In this document: positions 34,649 to 44,799 of the stretch, piece after piece
Position numbering within the stretch: position 1 is the first letter of the stretch
Layout of the letters: every line of letters starts with the position of its first letter
Assembly (NCBI GenBank): GCA_022225965.2
Contig: JAKJXP020000020.1
Location: 62,001-126,000 of the forward strand
Origin: Diatrype stigma
Taxonomy: Eukaryota > Ascomycota > Sordariomycetes > Xylariales > Diatrypaceae
Length of the DNA: 64,000 nucleotides
Reading direction: 5' to 3'
Translations under genes and position numbers: made by a program
Notes under the pieces: model-generated
Database searches by the model: none
What the model was told of the DNA's origin: nothing
The model's input: the letters and a program-made list of their open reading frames with translations, nothing else

Positions 34649-37436
34649 ATGTCGGATACAGAGGACTCGGCTCTCTTCAGCCTCTGCGCCTTCACATTTG
34701 TCCAGAGTAAGCACTTACCAGAGACTCTCGAAGAGCAGGTATGCTCCCTCTCCCTCGCCCGACCTAATCCCTGTTCTATATTACAACGTGCCGTCCACTA
34801 ACTCTCGCTACTAATTGCAGCTCTCCGAGACCATCATCAAGTATGGCGGTCGGGTCATTGAACCCAAGCGGGATGGCACCATCTCTCTCGACCAAGTCAC
34901 ACATATCATAGCGAACTCAATTGACTTTCCCCAGTATGCCGAAGCAGCGGCAATGATGCTGCCGGTGGTGAAGACCAACTGGGTCACCATGTCGTTGGCC
35001 AAGAAGAAGCAGGTGCAAATACGCCACTTCACCCCGGACCCTCGTATGATCTTCTCCGACGTCGCCGTATCCTGTGCAGATCTCCCAAGCAGTGATAAAC
35101 ATGCCATAGTGGGCGCAGTGATGGCCTTGGGCGGCATGGATTCCGACAATGTCACGAAAGCTACCACGCATATATGCGCACTCTCAGTGGAGCATGAGAA
35201 ATGTCAAACGGCTATACGGAAGAAGTTGAAATGCAAAATAGTTCTCCCTCATTGGTAAGCATCTCCTTTATTTGAACATGAGACCTTCCTTTTGACACGA
35301 TCTAAGGTTCGACGACTGCTTCAAGCTTGGCAAGAGAATCGATGAAACGCCATATCTTCTTCCCGACCCCGAAATTCTGCAAACACATCACGACGAGGCT
35401 GTCAAGGTGCCTTCAAGCCAACACCTGGAGGGTGCGACATCCGCGCAACCTGACTATCTCCCCACTCCCGCTGACTCGGTGGCAGGGGCCCGGCCTACTC
35501 TGGAAGTCTTCGCCGGGAAGAAGATCATGCTCTCCGCGGATCTTGCGATTAGAGATCGCCTCCAAAAGATTCTCCAACAACTGATCATTGGCGGCGGGGG
35601 CGAGATGACAGACGATGTAGACGAGTGCGACTGGTTCGTTTGCCAATATCGCGACGGCCCACAGTATATTCGCGCTTCGCATCTCGGCAAGACGGTGGGC
35701 AACCTTTCCTGGCTATACCACCTCATTACCCAGAACGAATGGACGTCTCCCCTCCGGCGTCTCCTGCATTATCCCGTCCCCAGGGAAGGCATCCCCGGTT
35801 TCGAAAACGCCATGATTACGGTATCAAATTACGGAGGCGAAGCCCGCATATATCTGGAGAACTTGATCACTGCTGCTGGAGCGACTTTTACCAAGCCCAT
35901 GAAGAGTGAAAACACGCATCTTATCACGGCCAGGGATAACAGCGAGAAGTGTGCGGCAGCCCGAGAATGGAATATCCATATGGTGAACCACCTGTGGGTC
36001 GAGGAGAGTTACGCCAAGTGCGAGATGCAAAGCCTCACGGTGCCTAAATACACCCATTTCCCACCGCGAACCAATCTCGGTGAGGTCATCGGACAGACAT
36101 CCCTAGACGAGTCGAAGTTGGCCGCAATCTACTACCCCGGCGGGCCTGAGAAACCTACTACGTCATCGAAGCGAAAGCGCAAGATCCTGGAGTTAGCGGA
36201 TGACAATTCTTGCCCGGAGGGCCCAGCGGAGGGTGTCGTGATTGGCCGACAAGCTCGAAAGGAGTTTGATGTTATGAAGGATTCCAGTGCAGACTATGCC
36301 GAGAAGACAACTGAGGAGTTTGGAGTACCAGCACCAGAGAAGAAACGAGTTGTTCAGACGCCTGCTCGCCGTGGCTACGTCCGGCCAGGTAAAGAAAACG
36401 AAACCCCTTCTACAATATCAGCCACTCCTTCGAGCCGAAGTGCGAAGGACAAAGCCCTCCACAGGATATCGGATCTTGCCCCTGATATCGCTTTATACGA
36501 GAAGGAGAAAAAGCGTCGGGGTAGCAATGGGCACTGGGGAGGCAAGAGGGCCGCTGAGCGTATCGAGAAGGAACATCTGAATCGACGAAACCACTCGAGT
36601 CCTTCAGCGGCAGTGGAAGGCGAGGAAGACGAAGTCGAAGACGACACGATAGAGAAACGACCGGCAAAGAAGGCTAGACCTTCCCTCAAAGAGGTCGAGA
36701 TGCGTATCGTCTTGACTGGGTTCAAACGATGGGTTAATGACAAACACAAGGAAGACGCCGATCGGGTATGTCTAGTTGATCTTTTCTCTTTAGTGCCTGC
36801 TGCTAATGTTTCCCATAGAAAAAACTGCGTGAGCTCGGCATCCAGGTCGTTGCCGATGGCCACCAGTGCGATTACCTCGTTGCTCCGCAGTTAGTGCGGA
36901 CCGTCAAATTCCTTCGCAACCTGTCCAAGGGCGCCACCGTAGTTTCCTCGGAGTGGATAGAGGAATGTCTCGATACGAAGAAGGTCCCGGATCCCAAAGA
37001 TTATCTTCTGAATGACCGAGACAACGAGAGGAAGTTTGGACTCAATCTGCAGTCATCGGTCGAGAAAGCTCGCCAAAACAAAGGCAAACTTCTCTGGGGC
37101 ATCCCAATATATTGTACTGCTAGTATCAAGAACGGTACGGATAGCTACAAGGCAATCGCCGAGGCCAATGGCGCTATCTTCATGGTGTACGCAGCAAGAA
37201 GTGGCACGACGATCAAGCCAACCAACCCAGAAGAGGACGACGTTGGCCCCGAGCCCGTGTACTTGTTGAGCACGACGAATCCCGAGGAGAAGAAGCTGTG
37301 GAAGAAATTCGAGGATATGGCACGCAAGGGGAACATGGAACCTCGAGTCGTTGCTTCGGACTGGTTGTTGGATGTGGTGATGAAGCAGGAAGTCAGCTTT
37401 GACAAGAAGTACTTGGTGTCAAACTTCTTCAGCTAA
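34649..37436 (+). CDS. brc1: Multi-BRCT genome-stability protein, Brc1/Rtt107-like
   Basis: Four exons, 34649-34738, 34821-35254, 35307-36765 and 36819-37436, encode about 866 residues. BRCT-like modules are visible near residues 5-90, 95-185, 215-300 and 300-400. A charged Lys/Arg/Glu-rich linker with likely nuclear localisation signals (SSKRKRK) follows, and two C-terminal BRCTs lie near 635-735 and 760-866. Diagnostic BRCT aromatic positions are seen in VVKTNWVTMSLAKKKQ, NIHMVNHLWVEESYAK, VVSSEWIEECLDTKK and VVASDWLLDVVMKQE. The 4+2 BRCT arrangement is that of S. pombe Brc1 and budding yeast Rtt107, scaffolds that read phospho-H2A at stalled replication forks with Smc5/6 and Slx4 partners. 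That role is inferred from architecture. The gene is convergent with vps25, leaving 290 bases between stop codons. Confidence 0.85.
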
Positions 37437-37726
37437 GCGTCCCAAGCGAACAGCCATTGGACGAATGGTCCCTCGTTCTGATTTCGAATGTGTCTGGCGG
37501 CATGGTGTTCGGGGTCAGGGCGCATCGGTGGGGGCATGATGGTGATGAGTACCCGGGTATCTGATTTCTTGCTTTGCCTTCGGCCCTTTCCTAGGACCGT
37601 GTCCTTGCTTGCTTGCCTGCTTGCCCACATGCTGTGAGAGTATATAGCTTGTAGACAATATAATATCCACATGTTGGTTTCAAAGCTATTTGATGAATTT
37701 CCAAGTGAAGTTGGCCATAATACTCT

Positions 37727-38661
37727 TCAGAAGAACTTGACACCCTGTTGGTCCTCCTGCCCGAATATCTGGGCCTTGCCCCTCTTGACGAGGACCTGCA
37801 GCGCTTTCTGTAGTATCTCGGGGTCCAGGCCATGGAATTCTATCAAGACACATCATCGCATCATTTCATGATCAGTTATATGTGTCTGCTACCGAGGCCA
37901 AGCCACAAGTACGAGAAAGCAAAAGTAAAAGCAAAAGCGAAGTCAAAGTCGAAGCCGAAGTGCAAGCCGAACTTACCGGTGCCCCTCGTGTCCTCCCCCT
38001 CCGTCAACTCGTACAGCGTGAACACGACGCCCTTCTGGGCCGTCTCCTCGATCCAGGCCTCGATGTCGTGGGCCCACTCCTCGGGCGTCTTCCAGTAGAC
38101 CCAGTAGACGTCCGACGTACCACCGCCATCTCCCCCACCACCACCACCACCACCCCCCAAATCATCCTCACCACCCACCCCGAACGCACTACCGAGACTC
38201 AACCCCCCACCACCACGATCGCCACCGAGAACAGGCTCGGCCCGCCCCTCATGGCGGCGCATGAACTCGAGCACCTCGCGGGCGTCGGCGGGGGCCAGGC
38301 GGCGGCCCAGGGCGCGGTTGTAGAACAGGGCCGTCTCGCCGTCCTTGGCGACCGAGACGCGGAACTGGCGCCGCGACCGCGCCCACCCCTGGATCAGCGC
38401 CGACCACTTCTCCAGCTGGCTGCGCCGCGTCGTCGCGTTCGGCTGCCGCGTGAAGAACGGCGGGAAGTGGTATTCGCGGGGGAACTCGAAGGCGGTGGAG
38501 GTGGAGGTGGAGGTGGAGGTGGGTGTTGGTTTCGGGTTCGAGGTCGGTGCTGGCGTTGGTGTTGGTGTTGAAGAGGATGGGTTGAGGGCGGTGGTGCTGG
38601 TGGTTGGCGTGGGCGTTGACGTCGTGGGACCGCTGCTGCTCCCCGGGGTGGGGGATTGCAT
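37727..38661 (-). CDS. vps25: ESCRT-II complex subunit Vps25
   Basis: Two exons, 38661-37977 and 37839-37727, encode about 265 residues. Vps25 is made of two winged-helix domains and links ESCRT-II to ESCRT-III (Vps20) on endosomes during multivesicular body sorting. The conserved start of the fold reads FEFPREYHFPPFF with the PPF motif near residues 67-70, then QLEKWSALIQGWARSRRQF. The second winged helix holds VYWVYWKTPEEWAHDIEAWI and, across the intron, GLDPEILQKALQVLVKRGKA with the ending GVKFF. The family is usually about 175-200 residues. This copy carries a Ser/Thr/Pro-rich N-terminal extension (about 1-56) and a Gly-rich insertion between the two winged helices (about 141-183). The start was set at the Met beginning the low-complexity extension; a shorter protein is possible. 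Confidence 0.92.
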
Positions 38662-39329
38662 TTTTTTCTTCTTTTTCTGTTGTCGTGTTGCAGGCGTATC
38701 GGGGTTGATCGAGGTGTATATGATATATGATGAATGATCTGCTCTATACCGTGTCTTGTAGACTTGGAGGATCTTCAAGTACTTACGTATGAGGGATGGA
38801 GGTCGGTCGGTATTTGGTGGGGTAAGTAGGTGTGTATTGTACCTGTATGTAGGTAGGCGGCTCGGATGCAAGCTTAAGTAGGTGCATAAGCTAACTGCAT
38901 GGGATCAAGTTTCACTTGCTCTAACTTCTGCCCCGCCATCTCATAGGTTCAAGTTGCGACCTCACGAGTCACGATCTCTTTTCTCCACACTGATTCTAGA
39001 TGAAGGCATACCAAGTAATCTAGTTACTACATAGTGGTTAGTGAGTGACACCTTTATAACCCCTATTGAACTGGGTAAGCTTCCTTAAGCCTTGATATTA
39101 TGGCATCGAACGCGATAGAAACTTCAGGAATTATCTCAGGGCAATGTATGTATCGGGTAAATACATACCTACAGTACGTATGTTTAATTAATTGCACATA
39201 CATACATACATACCTGTAGGTGTCTTTCTCGCGTGAAATGGTCTGAACAACGAACCCTACAAACGTAGGCCGCAAGCGTTTGCTAAAAATCTAGAATCTC
39301 ACGCAACTTCCCTCTCCCTTGGTGAAACA
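38662..39329. other. Divergent promoter region between vps25 and the BTB gene
   Basis: It contains GTAGGTAGG and CATACATACATAC microsatellite stretches (near 38840-38860 and 39191-39213). No additional coding or RNA feature is supported. Confidence 0.6.
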
Positions 39330-40517
39330 ATGGGTACATCAACCAAAAGGCGCAAGACAACTCACCTGGCCGAGTCTAGAGAAGGCTCTACAGCATCCAC
39401 TCCGACCTGCGTTCATCTACAAAAGCCTCCTGCGAGGACGCAAATAGAAGCCCATGGCGACCTCTGCCTAAAGGTTGGAGTCAACCAATGTCTCATCGAC
39501 TCAGACGAGAATGACGAAGGGCACGGCCACAAACACGCCGTCATCTACACCGTGGATTCCAGGGCTGTATCACGCGCATCGTCGGTCTGGAGAGCCATGT
39601 TGAACGGCGCGTTTGCTGAATCCAGTCGACCGGACCCAAACTCAAACGAAAAGTGGACGGTGGAACTGCCCGATGACGATCCTACACCTATGCTCATTAT
39701 TCTCAACATCATCCACAACCGTTTCGACGAAGTACCTCGCGGGGCAGAATCATTATCTGTCGATGAACTGTACGATTTGACTGTTCTTACCGACAAGTAT
39801 GACCTGACGCGTCTCCTGTTCCCTTGGGTAAAACAATGGACTGCACCTTTGGAGGACTATGTATCACAGCTCATCGAAGGTCAGCCAACTGAACTATGCC
39901 AAATCTTGGAAAAACTCCTCTGGATTGCTTGGGAGCTTGGAGATGATCGACTCTTCGATGAAGTGTACATTCATCTCGCTTCAAACACTCGCGTAGAGGA
40001 AGGGCAGCTGGTTGAGACAGATTCCGAGACTCAGCTATTTTCAAGTGGTATTCTAGAACCTGCTGATGTCTCTGGTAAGTACATCTGTTTTGCGATGGGT
40101 TGGCAATCACTAAACGCATCTTCAACAGACTATATCAAAGTACGGCGACAGGAGACTTCATCTGCAGTACTCGAAATCTACAAAGACGGCATTGATAGAT
40201 GCCTCGGGGAAAGAGATATGCCGAATCATGGCTACTCTTGCAAAAATTCAAGTAATTGCTATGCCCTTACGCTGGGCAAACTTTTGCAGTGGCTCAAGGG
40301 CCAAAACCTCTGGCCACTTCCAGACCCAGCCACTATGCATATGAGTATAAACGAGATGATCAGCCAAGCGCAACGATGCCGCGTCTCTGGACAAGGTGAT
40401 TGTCCAGCTTTCCCAAACATGGGGTCTTCGTTGAAGAAAATCACCGACCTTATTCAGACACCCCCAAAGCTCGTAGCTCACCTTCATTCACAAGCAAAGA
40501 AATCCGGTTTGAGGTGA
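39330..40517 (+). CDS. BTB/POZ domain protein
   Basis: The frame is open throughout, but a 54-base intron at 40075-40128 is likely (GTAAGT donor, CACTAAAC branch, CAG acceptor). It is a multiple of three, so both forms read through: 377 residues spliced, 395 unspliced. Residues about 40-150 have the BTB pattern seen in many fungal proteins: GDLCLKVG, then YTVDSRAVSRASSVWRAML, then VELPDDDPTPMLIILNIIH and VDELYDLTVLTDKYDLTRLL. The C-terminal half has no recognised domain. Fungal genomes carry many such BTB proteins of unknown role; some may be cullin-3 adaptors, which is inference. The start is the first Met and lies after a short leader. Confidence 0.8.
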   Translation: MGTSTKRRKTTHLAESREGSTASTPTCVHLQKPPARTQIEAHGDLCLKVGVNQCLIDSDENDEGHGHKHAVIYTVDSRAVSRASSVWRAMLNGAFAESSRPDPNSNEKWTVELPDDDPTPMLIILNIIHNRFDEVPRGAESLSVDELYDLTVLTDKYDLTRLLFPWVKQWTAPLEDYVSQLIEGQPTELCQILEKLLWIAWELGDDRLFDEVYIHLASNTRVEEGQLVETDSETQLFSSGILEPADVSGKYICFAMGWQSLNASSTDYIKVRRQETSSAVLEIYKDGIDRCLGERDMPNHGYSCKNSSNCYALTLGKLLQWLKGQNLWPLPDPATMHMSINEMISQAQRCRVSGQGDCPAFPNMGSSLKKITDLIQTPPKLVAHLHSQAKKSGLR

Positions 40518-41140
40518 CCGACCCTTTACTTTTCCGTGGATACCGAGTCACTGAGCAGGCAGGTTGACGCTTTAGATTGTATGAGCGCTTATCATGTTCA
40601 TGTAAGCGTTTTGAAGGAGAAAGCTTGCTTTAATACTGGTAGATTCGACTACTGGGCTGGTCAAAAACAACATGACAGCCATTGCTGCTTAGACTTGGAC
40701 AAAAGGATCATGTATCTAATACATGCGGGATGGGTTAGAGACCTGGACGACCCGCATTAAACATGATAGGGGCATAATAAAGAGAACCCTTTTGCATTAA
40801 TGATCACAATAATGATAATGTACCGGACCGCAGCCCAATAGGTCTCCACGTATAGCGTAATCAGCATTATAAACAATATCGCAGCTAGGTATATATCCCA
40901 CAAGAGTGTTTGTTGTTGTTGCCCGACTGGTCCCTTGCGCCCTCGTCATCATCATCGTAGTCATTATGATCAGCAGCAGCAGCCACGCCGAACTCCACAC
41001 GCCACGTCATGCCATGATTTTTTTCTTCTTCATGAGATAACAAGATAATCCAACCGCTTTACCATACCGCCGCCGCCTTGCAGAAGAAAAGAGAAACCAA
41101 AACAATTGGGGGTAAGGGGAGGAAGTATGCGCAAGGAAAA
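40518..41140. other. Convergent intergenic region between the BTB gene and ndc80
   Basis: These are the 3' regions of both genes. A short 74-codon plus-strand frame at 40536-40760 follows the BTB stop but has no recognisable content. AT-rich sequence and AATAA-like words near 40780-40800 fit 3' end formation. Confidence 0.5.
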
Positions 41141-43380
41141 TCACATGTCGAGACTCCGGGTATCGTCCCTCATCTCATCGCTGCCGAGCTCCTTCTCGAG
41201 CTCTTCGGCCACGAACCCCTCGTAGTCCTCGAGGTTCTTCTGGATGTGCACCTTGAACTTGATGATGTCGTTAAGCATCCTCTCGATCTCCGTGTGCAGC
41301 TCCTCCCGCAGCGAGTTCGCCCGGAGGGTGAGTTGTTCGTACCTATAGAAACATCGTCAGTAATTGCGTCCATAAAGAGTGAGAGAAGAAGAAGAGAAGA
41401 AAAAACATACTCAATATTGGTGTTCATCTCCCTCTGCTCCATCAGCTGCACGGATTCGGTGAGCTGGGCGCGCATCTTGGCCAGCTCCTTCTCCATCTTC
41501 TCGATCTGGGCGTCGGAGGCCAGCTTCTGGGTGGTGGTGACCTCCTTGGTGCGCTCGTACTCCTCCTCGGCGGCGCGGACGCGGTGCTCGAGGGCCTCGA
41601 CCTCGTTCCGCTTGTCCTCGATGGCCTCCTTGATGCCGTCGAGCAGGTCGTGGTCCTTCATCATCGCCTCGATGGCGTCCGTCCGCCGGTCCGACACCTC
41701 CTTCCGCAGCGCCGCGAAGTCGCTCTTAATCCGCCCGCGCAGGTCTAGGTTCAGAATGTGGGCCGGCTGGTACCCCGTCACCGGGTCGGCCAGCAGCCGC
41801 TCGCTGCTCTCGCCGCCGGCCGCCGTGTTCGAGAAGGACGACGACGGCGCCCCCGCACCCCCCCGCATGACGGAGCCCGTGAAGTTGGACTCGTTCACCG
41901 TCACCACCAGCTCGTACTCGGCGCCCTTGGCGTTGACGGCCGTCGCGGGGATCAGGCCGATCTGGTAGGCCAGGGTGTTGTACTTGTCGACGAGGCGCTC
42001 GAGGTCGTCGAGGCGGCGGCTGGCGTCGATTTCCTTTTCGGCGACGCGGCGCTTGCCCTCCTCGAGGCGCAGGGTCGCGGCCTCGATGCCCTTCTGCAGG
42101 CGCTCGCGCTCCGAGGTCATGCGGTCGATATCCTGCATGCTGATGCCCTGGTCGTCGACCTGCCGCTGGAGGCCGCGGCGCTCATCGTCAGCCTCGGCCA
42201 GCTCGCCCCCGAGCTTGTCCAGCTCCTCCGACAGCACGCGGATGCGGGCCTCGTACTTCTCGGACCGCTGCTGCGCCAGCTCGTTGTACTCCTCGAACTT
42301 GACCTTGTCCTCCTCCATGATCTTGAAGTGGTTGTCGAGCACGCGCGGGTCCGGCGTCGACTCCTCGAGCTCGTCGATCTCCTTCTGCAGGCGCGCGTGC
42401 TCGGCCTCGAGCATCTGCAGCTCCGCCACGTACCGCGAGTTGTTGCGCTCGAAGGCCTCGGCCATGCTCTGGATGTGCGGCGCCACCACGCGCTCGGCGT
42501 CCTCGTCGTTGGCGTCCGCGTCCATGTTGAGCCAGTCCCGGTACGCCGTGCTGAGGAAGTCGAAGATGATGTGGTCGGCGCTGACGTCGATGCCGCTCTC
42601 CAGGCAGGCCTCGTCGTACCGGTGGCACGCGTACCCCTCGAGCATCTGCGCCAGCTGCATCATCCAGTGCAGCAGGCCCAGGAAGGTGCTCCAGTTCTGG
42701 CCGCCGACGGCCGAGATCTGCGACTTGGTGATGCTCTTCTCGTACGGGTACCGCAGCTGCTTCAGGATCGGCGGCACCTCCTGGTCGATGTTCTTGAGGA
42801 AGCGGTAGCTCGGGTCGATGCGGTGGTACAGCCACTGGAACATGTAGTTGAAGTCCTTCTGGGTCGGCGACTTGACGATGTTGGGCGACAGGTTGTGCTT
42901 CATCTCCATCTCGAAGTTGTTCCGCGCCAGGTAGTCCAGCAGCTCCTGCCCGATGCGCGCCTGCCACGACCGATCCTTCAGCGGCCGCGGGTCCCGCGGC
43001 ACCCCCGCCGCCTGCGGCGCCTGCTGGAAGAAGCTCTGGTGGCTCATGGGGCCCGTCGGGGCCGTCGACGGCCGCCCCGCCGGTCTGTACACGCTGCTCC
43101 TCCGCTCGGTTTCCGAAAGCCTCGATGGTAATCCGCCGCCCAAACCGATGCCGCTGCCGGACGCATAGCTCTTCAGGGCCGAAGGGGGCGGGTTCTGGAA
43201 CGACGATCGCTTTACGGAGGATGCGCCCAGATCGGCCAGGTTGCCGCCGGACGAGGATCGAAACATGGGCTGGCTGGGGCGACCGCCGAGTGCGAGGGAC
43301 TGCCTAGATCCCGACACGGACCGCACATGGCTGTTGCCGAACGTCGCAGCATTTCCGCTCGTCGAGTTGGACCGCTTCAT
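41141..43380 (-). CDS. ndc80: Kinetochore protein Ndc80 (HEC1)
   Basis: Two exons, 43380-41411 and 41342-41141, encode about 723 residues. A Ser/Arg/Gly-rich basic N-terminal tail of about 130 residues, the Aurora-regulated microtubule-binding tail in known homologues, is followed by the calponin-homology domain. That domain contains [40 protein letters not shown] and [19 protein letters not shown]. From about residue 300 on the sequence is long heptad coiled coil broken near 500, then the globular C-terminal part ending after [19 protein letters not shown]. Ndc80 pairs with Nuf2 and binds Spc24/Spc25 to attach kinetochores to spindle microtubules. Length matches the family (640-720). The single intron near the C-terminus has a GTATGT donor and TAG acceptor. 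Codons are extremely G+C-rich at third positions, so long antisense frames overlie it. Confidence 0.97.
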
Positions 43381-43983
43381 GGCGGAGGCTGGCTGTGGTA
43401 TGGCAGTGTTGAGACTGATACCTCCAAGAGTCTGTTAGGGGGTGAAAATACGACGATACGCCGGTTGGTTGGTTAGTGACGCTACGTTTCCGGCGCGACG
43501 AGCCAGGCCAGGGCCAGGTCTTGGCACTGGCACTGGCAGCGCAATTGGGATCTCGCACGTACCTCTCGGGGTCTGCGAACACTCCAGAGCCCCGTTTCCT
43601 GGGACATAGTGGTCGCTCGAATTCAATACTCGTGGCTATCGTCTTTTTGGGGAAATGGTTTGGTAGTAAATGTTTGCGCATGCGAGATTCGGGTAGAGAT
43701 TCGGGTTTGGTGCACATGAAGAGCGTGTGAAGTGTTTCGTAGATATTGATAAAGAGCATAAAATGGGGGTCGTCGCAAAAGCTGTTACCCACCTTGGAAA
43801 GTAAACAAAGTGAGCGATTGGCCTGGCTTGTGATTGGGCTCCGAGATTAGGTAAACAAGGATGAAACGGAACTCGGGACTAACGAAGGTGGGGGTTTGCC
43901 AAGCTTTCTGTCAAGTGGGCCCTCTGGCGTGTGTACCTAACTTACTTACCTAAGGCAAGTGACCTTGTAGGTACCTAAATGTA
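43381..43983. promoter_or_regulatory. Intergenic promoter region upstream of ndc80
   Basis: This 600-base region precedes the ndc80 start on the minus strand and reaches the left duplication of the hAT relic. CCTACCTAA/GGTACCTA repeats lie near 43940-43990. No coding frame is supported. Core promoter elements are not obvious. Confidence 0.45.
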
Positions 43984-43991
43984 GGTAGTAC
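43984..43991. repeat. Left 8-bp target-site duplication of the hAT relic
   Basis: GGTAGTAC directly abuts the left terminal repeat. An identical octamer occupies 44501-44508. Confidence 0.9.
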
Positions 43992-44500
43992 TAGGGGTGT
44001 TCAAAACACGTATTATGAACCCTAACACCTGTATAATACGGACCCACCTACAAAACACCCAAACACCCATACTAAAGCCCGTATTATACCGTGTTTTGGT
44101 ATTTTGCCTATGCCGCACCGTATTAACAACGTTTGCAATTCTCTTAAAGCTATATATAGTCGAATTAACCTGTCCCTTTGCAATTCCTCGTATTTACGAT
44201 GTCCCAAAAGGCGACTTCCGGCAGCCGCGCAAAGCCTATAGGCATTGCGGAAAGACTTACGCTGCCGGTTTAGGCATTTCAAGAATGACGCAGCATCTCG
44301 ACGATAAGTGTAGCCAATATCGTGACTTCAATCGAAGAAACGCTGAAGTAGGTATGCTTGCTGTATCGGGTTAGCGTACACTATATATGGGCCCGGAAAG
44401 GGGTAAATCCGGCTCCGACGCGTGTCAGGGCTTATAACACACGTATTACACGGCGTTATACGTATTATACACTACACGTATTTTGAAAGTTGCAACCCTA
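43992..44500 (+). mobile_element. hAT superfamily transposon relic, 509 bp
   Basis: Both ends start TAGGG when read inward. The left end continues GTGTTCAAAACACGTATTA, and the right end, on the other strand, continues TTGCAACTTTCAAAATACGTG. They share TTCAAAA(C/T)ACGT after a small offset. A perfect octamer GGTAGTAC flanks both sides, the hallmark of hAT insertion. CGTATTA words recur many times near both ends, as expected for subterminal transposase-binding repeats. The interior keeps a BED-finger-like coding remnant (listed separately), so this looks like an internally deleted copy of an autonomous element. Flanking genes are intact. Confidence 0.85.
44204..44311 (+). pseudogene. Remnant of a BED-type zinc finger of a hAT transposase
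   Basis: The plus frame reads PKGDFRQPRKAYRHCGKTYA and a little further on RMTQHLDDKC. This is the Cys-X2-Cys ... His-X4-Cys pattern of the BED finger at the N-terminus of hAT transposases. The first cysteine position is Tyr (TAT instead of TGT, a G-to-A transition), so the zinc site is broken. The frame stops at 44374 and no catalytic domain follows. It is a decayed fragment inside the 509-bp element, not a functional gene. Confidence 0.7.
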
Positions 44501-44508
44501 GGTAGTAC
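44501..44508. repeat. Right 8-bp target-site duplication of the hAT relic
   Basis: GGTAGTAC is identical to the octamer at 43984-43991. Confidence 0.9.
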
Positions 44509-44799
44509 CAACTATTCCATTACTAAATACTATCAAAATACCTACACCCTTTAGTCTCGAATTCACATGCAACTTCAACCTTGAACTCCAGATGTCCTTC
44601 TACCATAGTAGCATCTATCAATGCTTCTTATTCTTGGATAGGGTCCAACTCCACGTTCTCCCCGAAGATACAATTTCCTTTTTTATACGGTACTCTGTCG
44701 ATTTTGGTGGGTTTGCAGGGCCTTGAGAGCTTTCAAGCTTCTCAACTAGTTCCAGGTACAACCCACAATGGGATCATTGCTCGCCCTCGACTGGCCAAA

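Noticed and set aside
41758..43131. 457-codon plus-strand open frame opposite ndc80
   Set aside because: It is the antisense shadow of a gene with extreme G+C third positions. Its translation is Val/Leu/Arg/Asp repeats with no domain, while the minus strand encodes a clear Ndc80.
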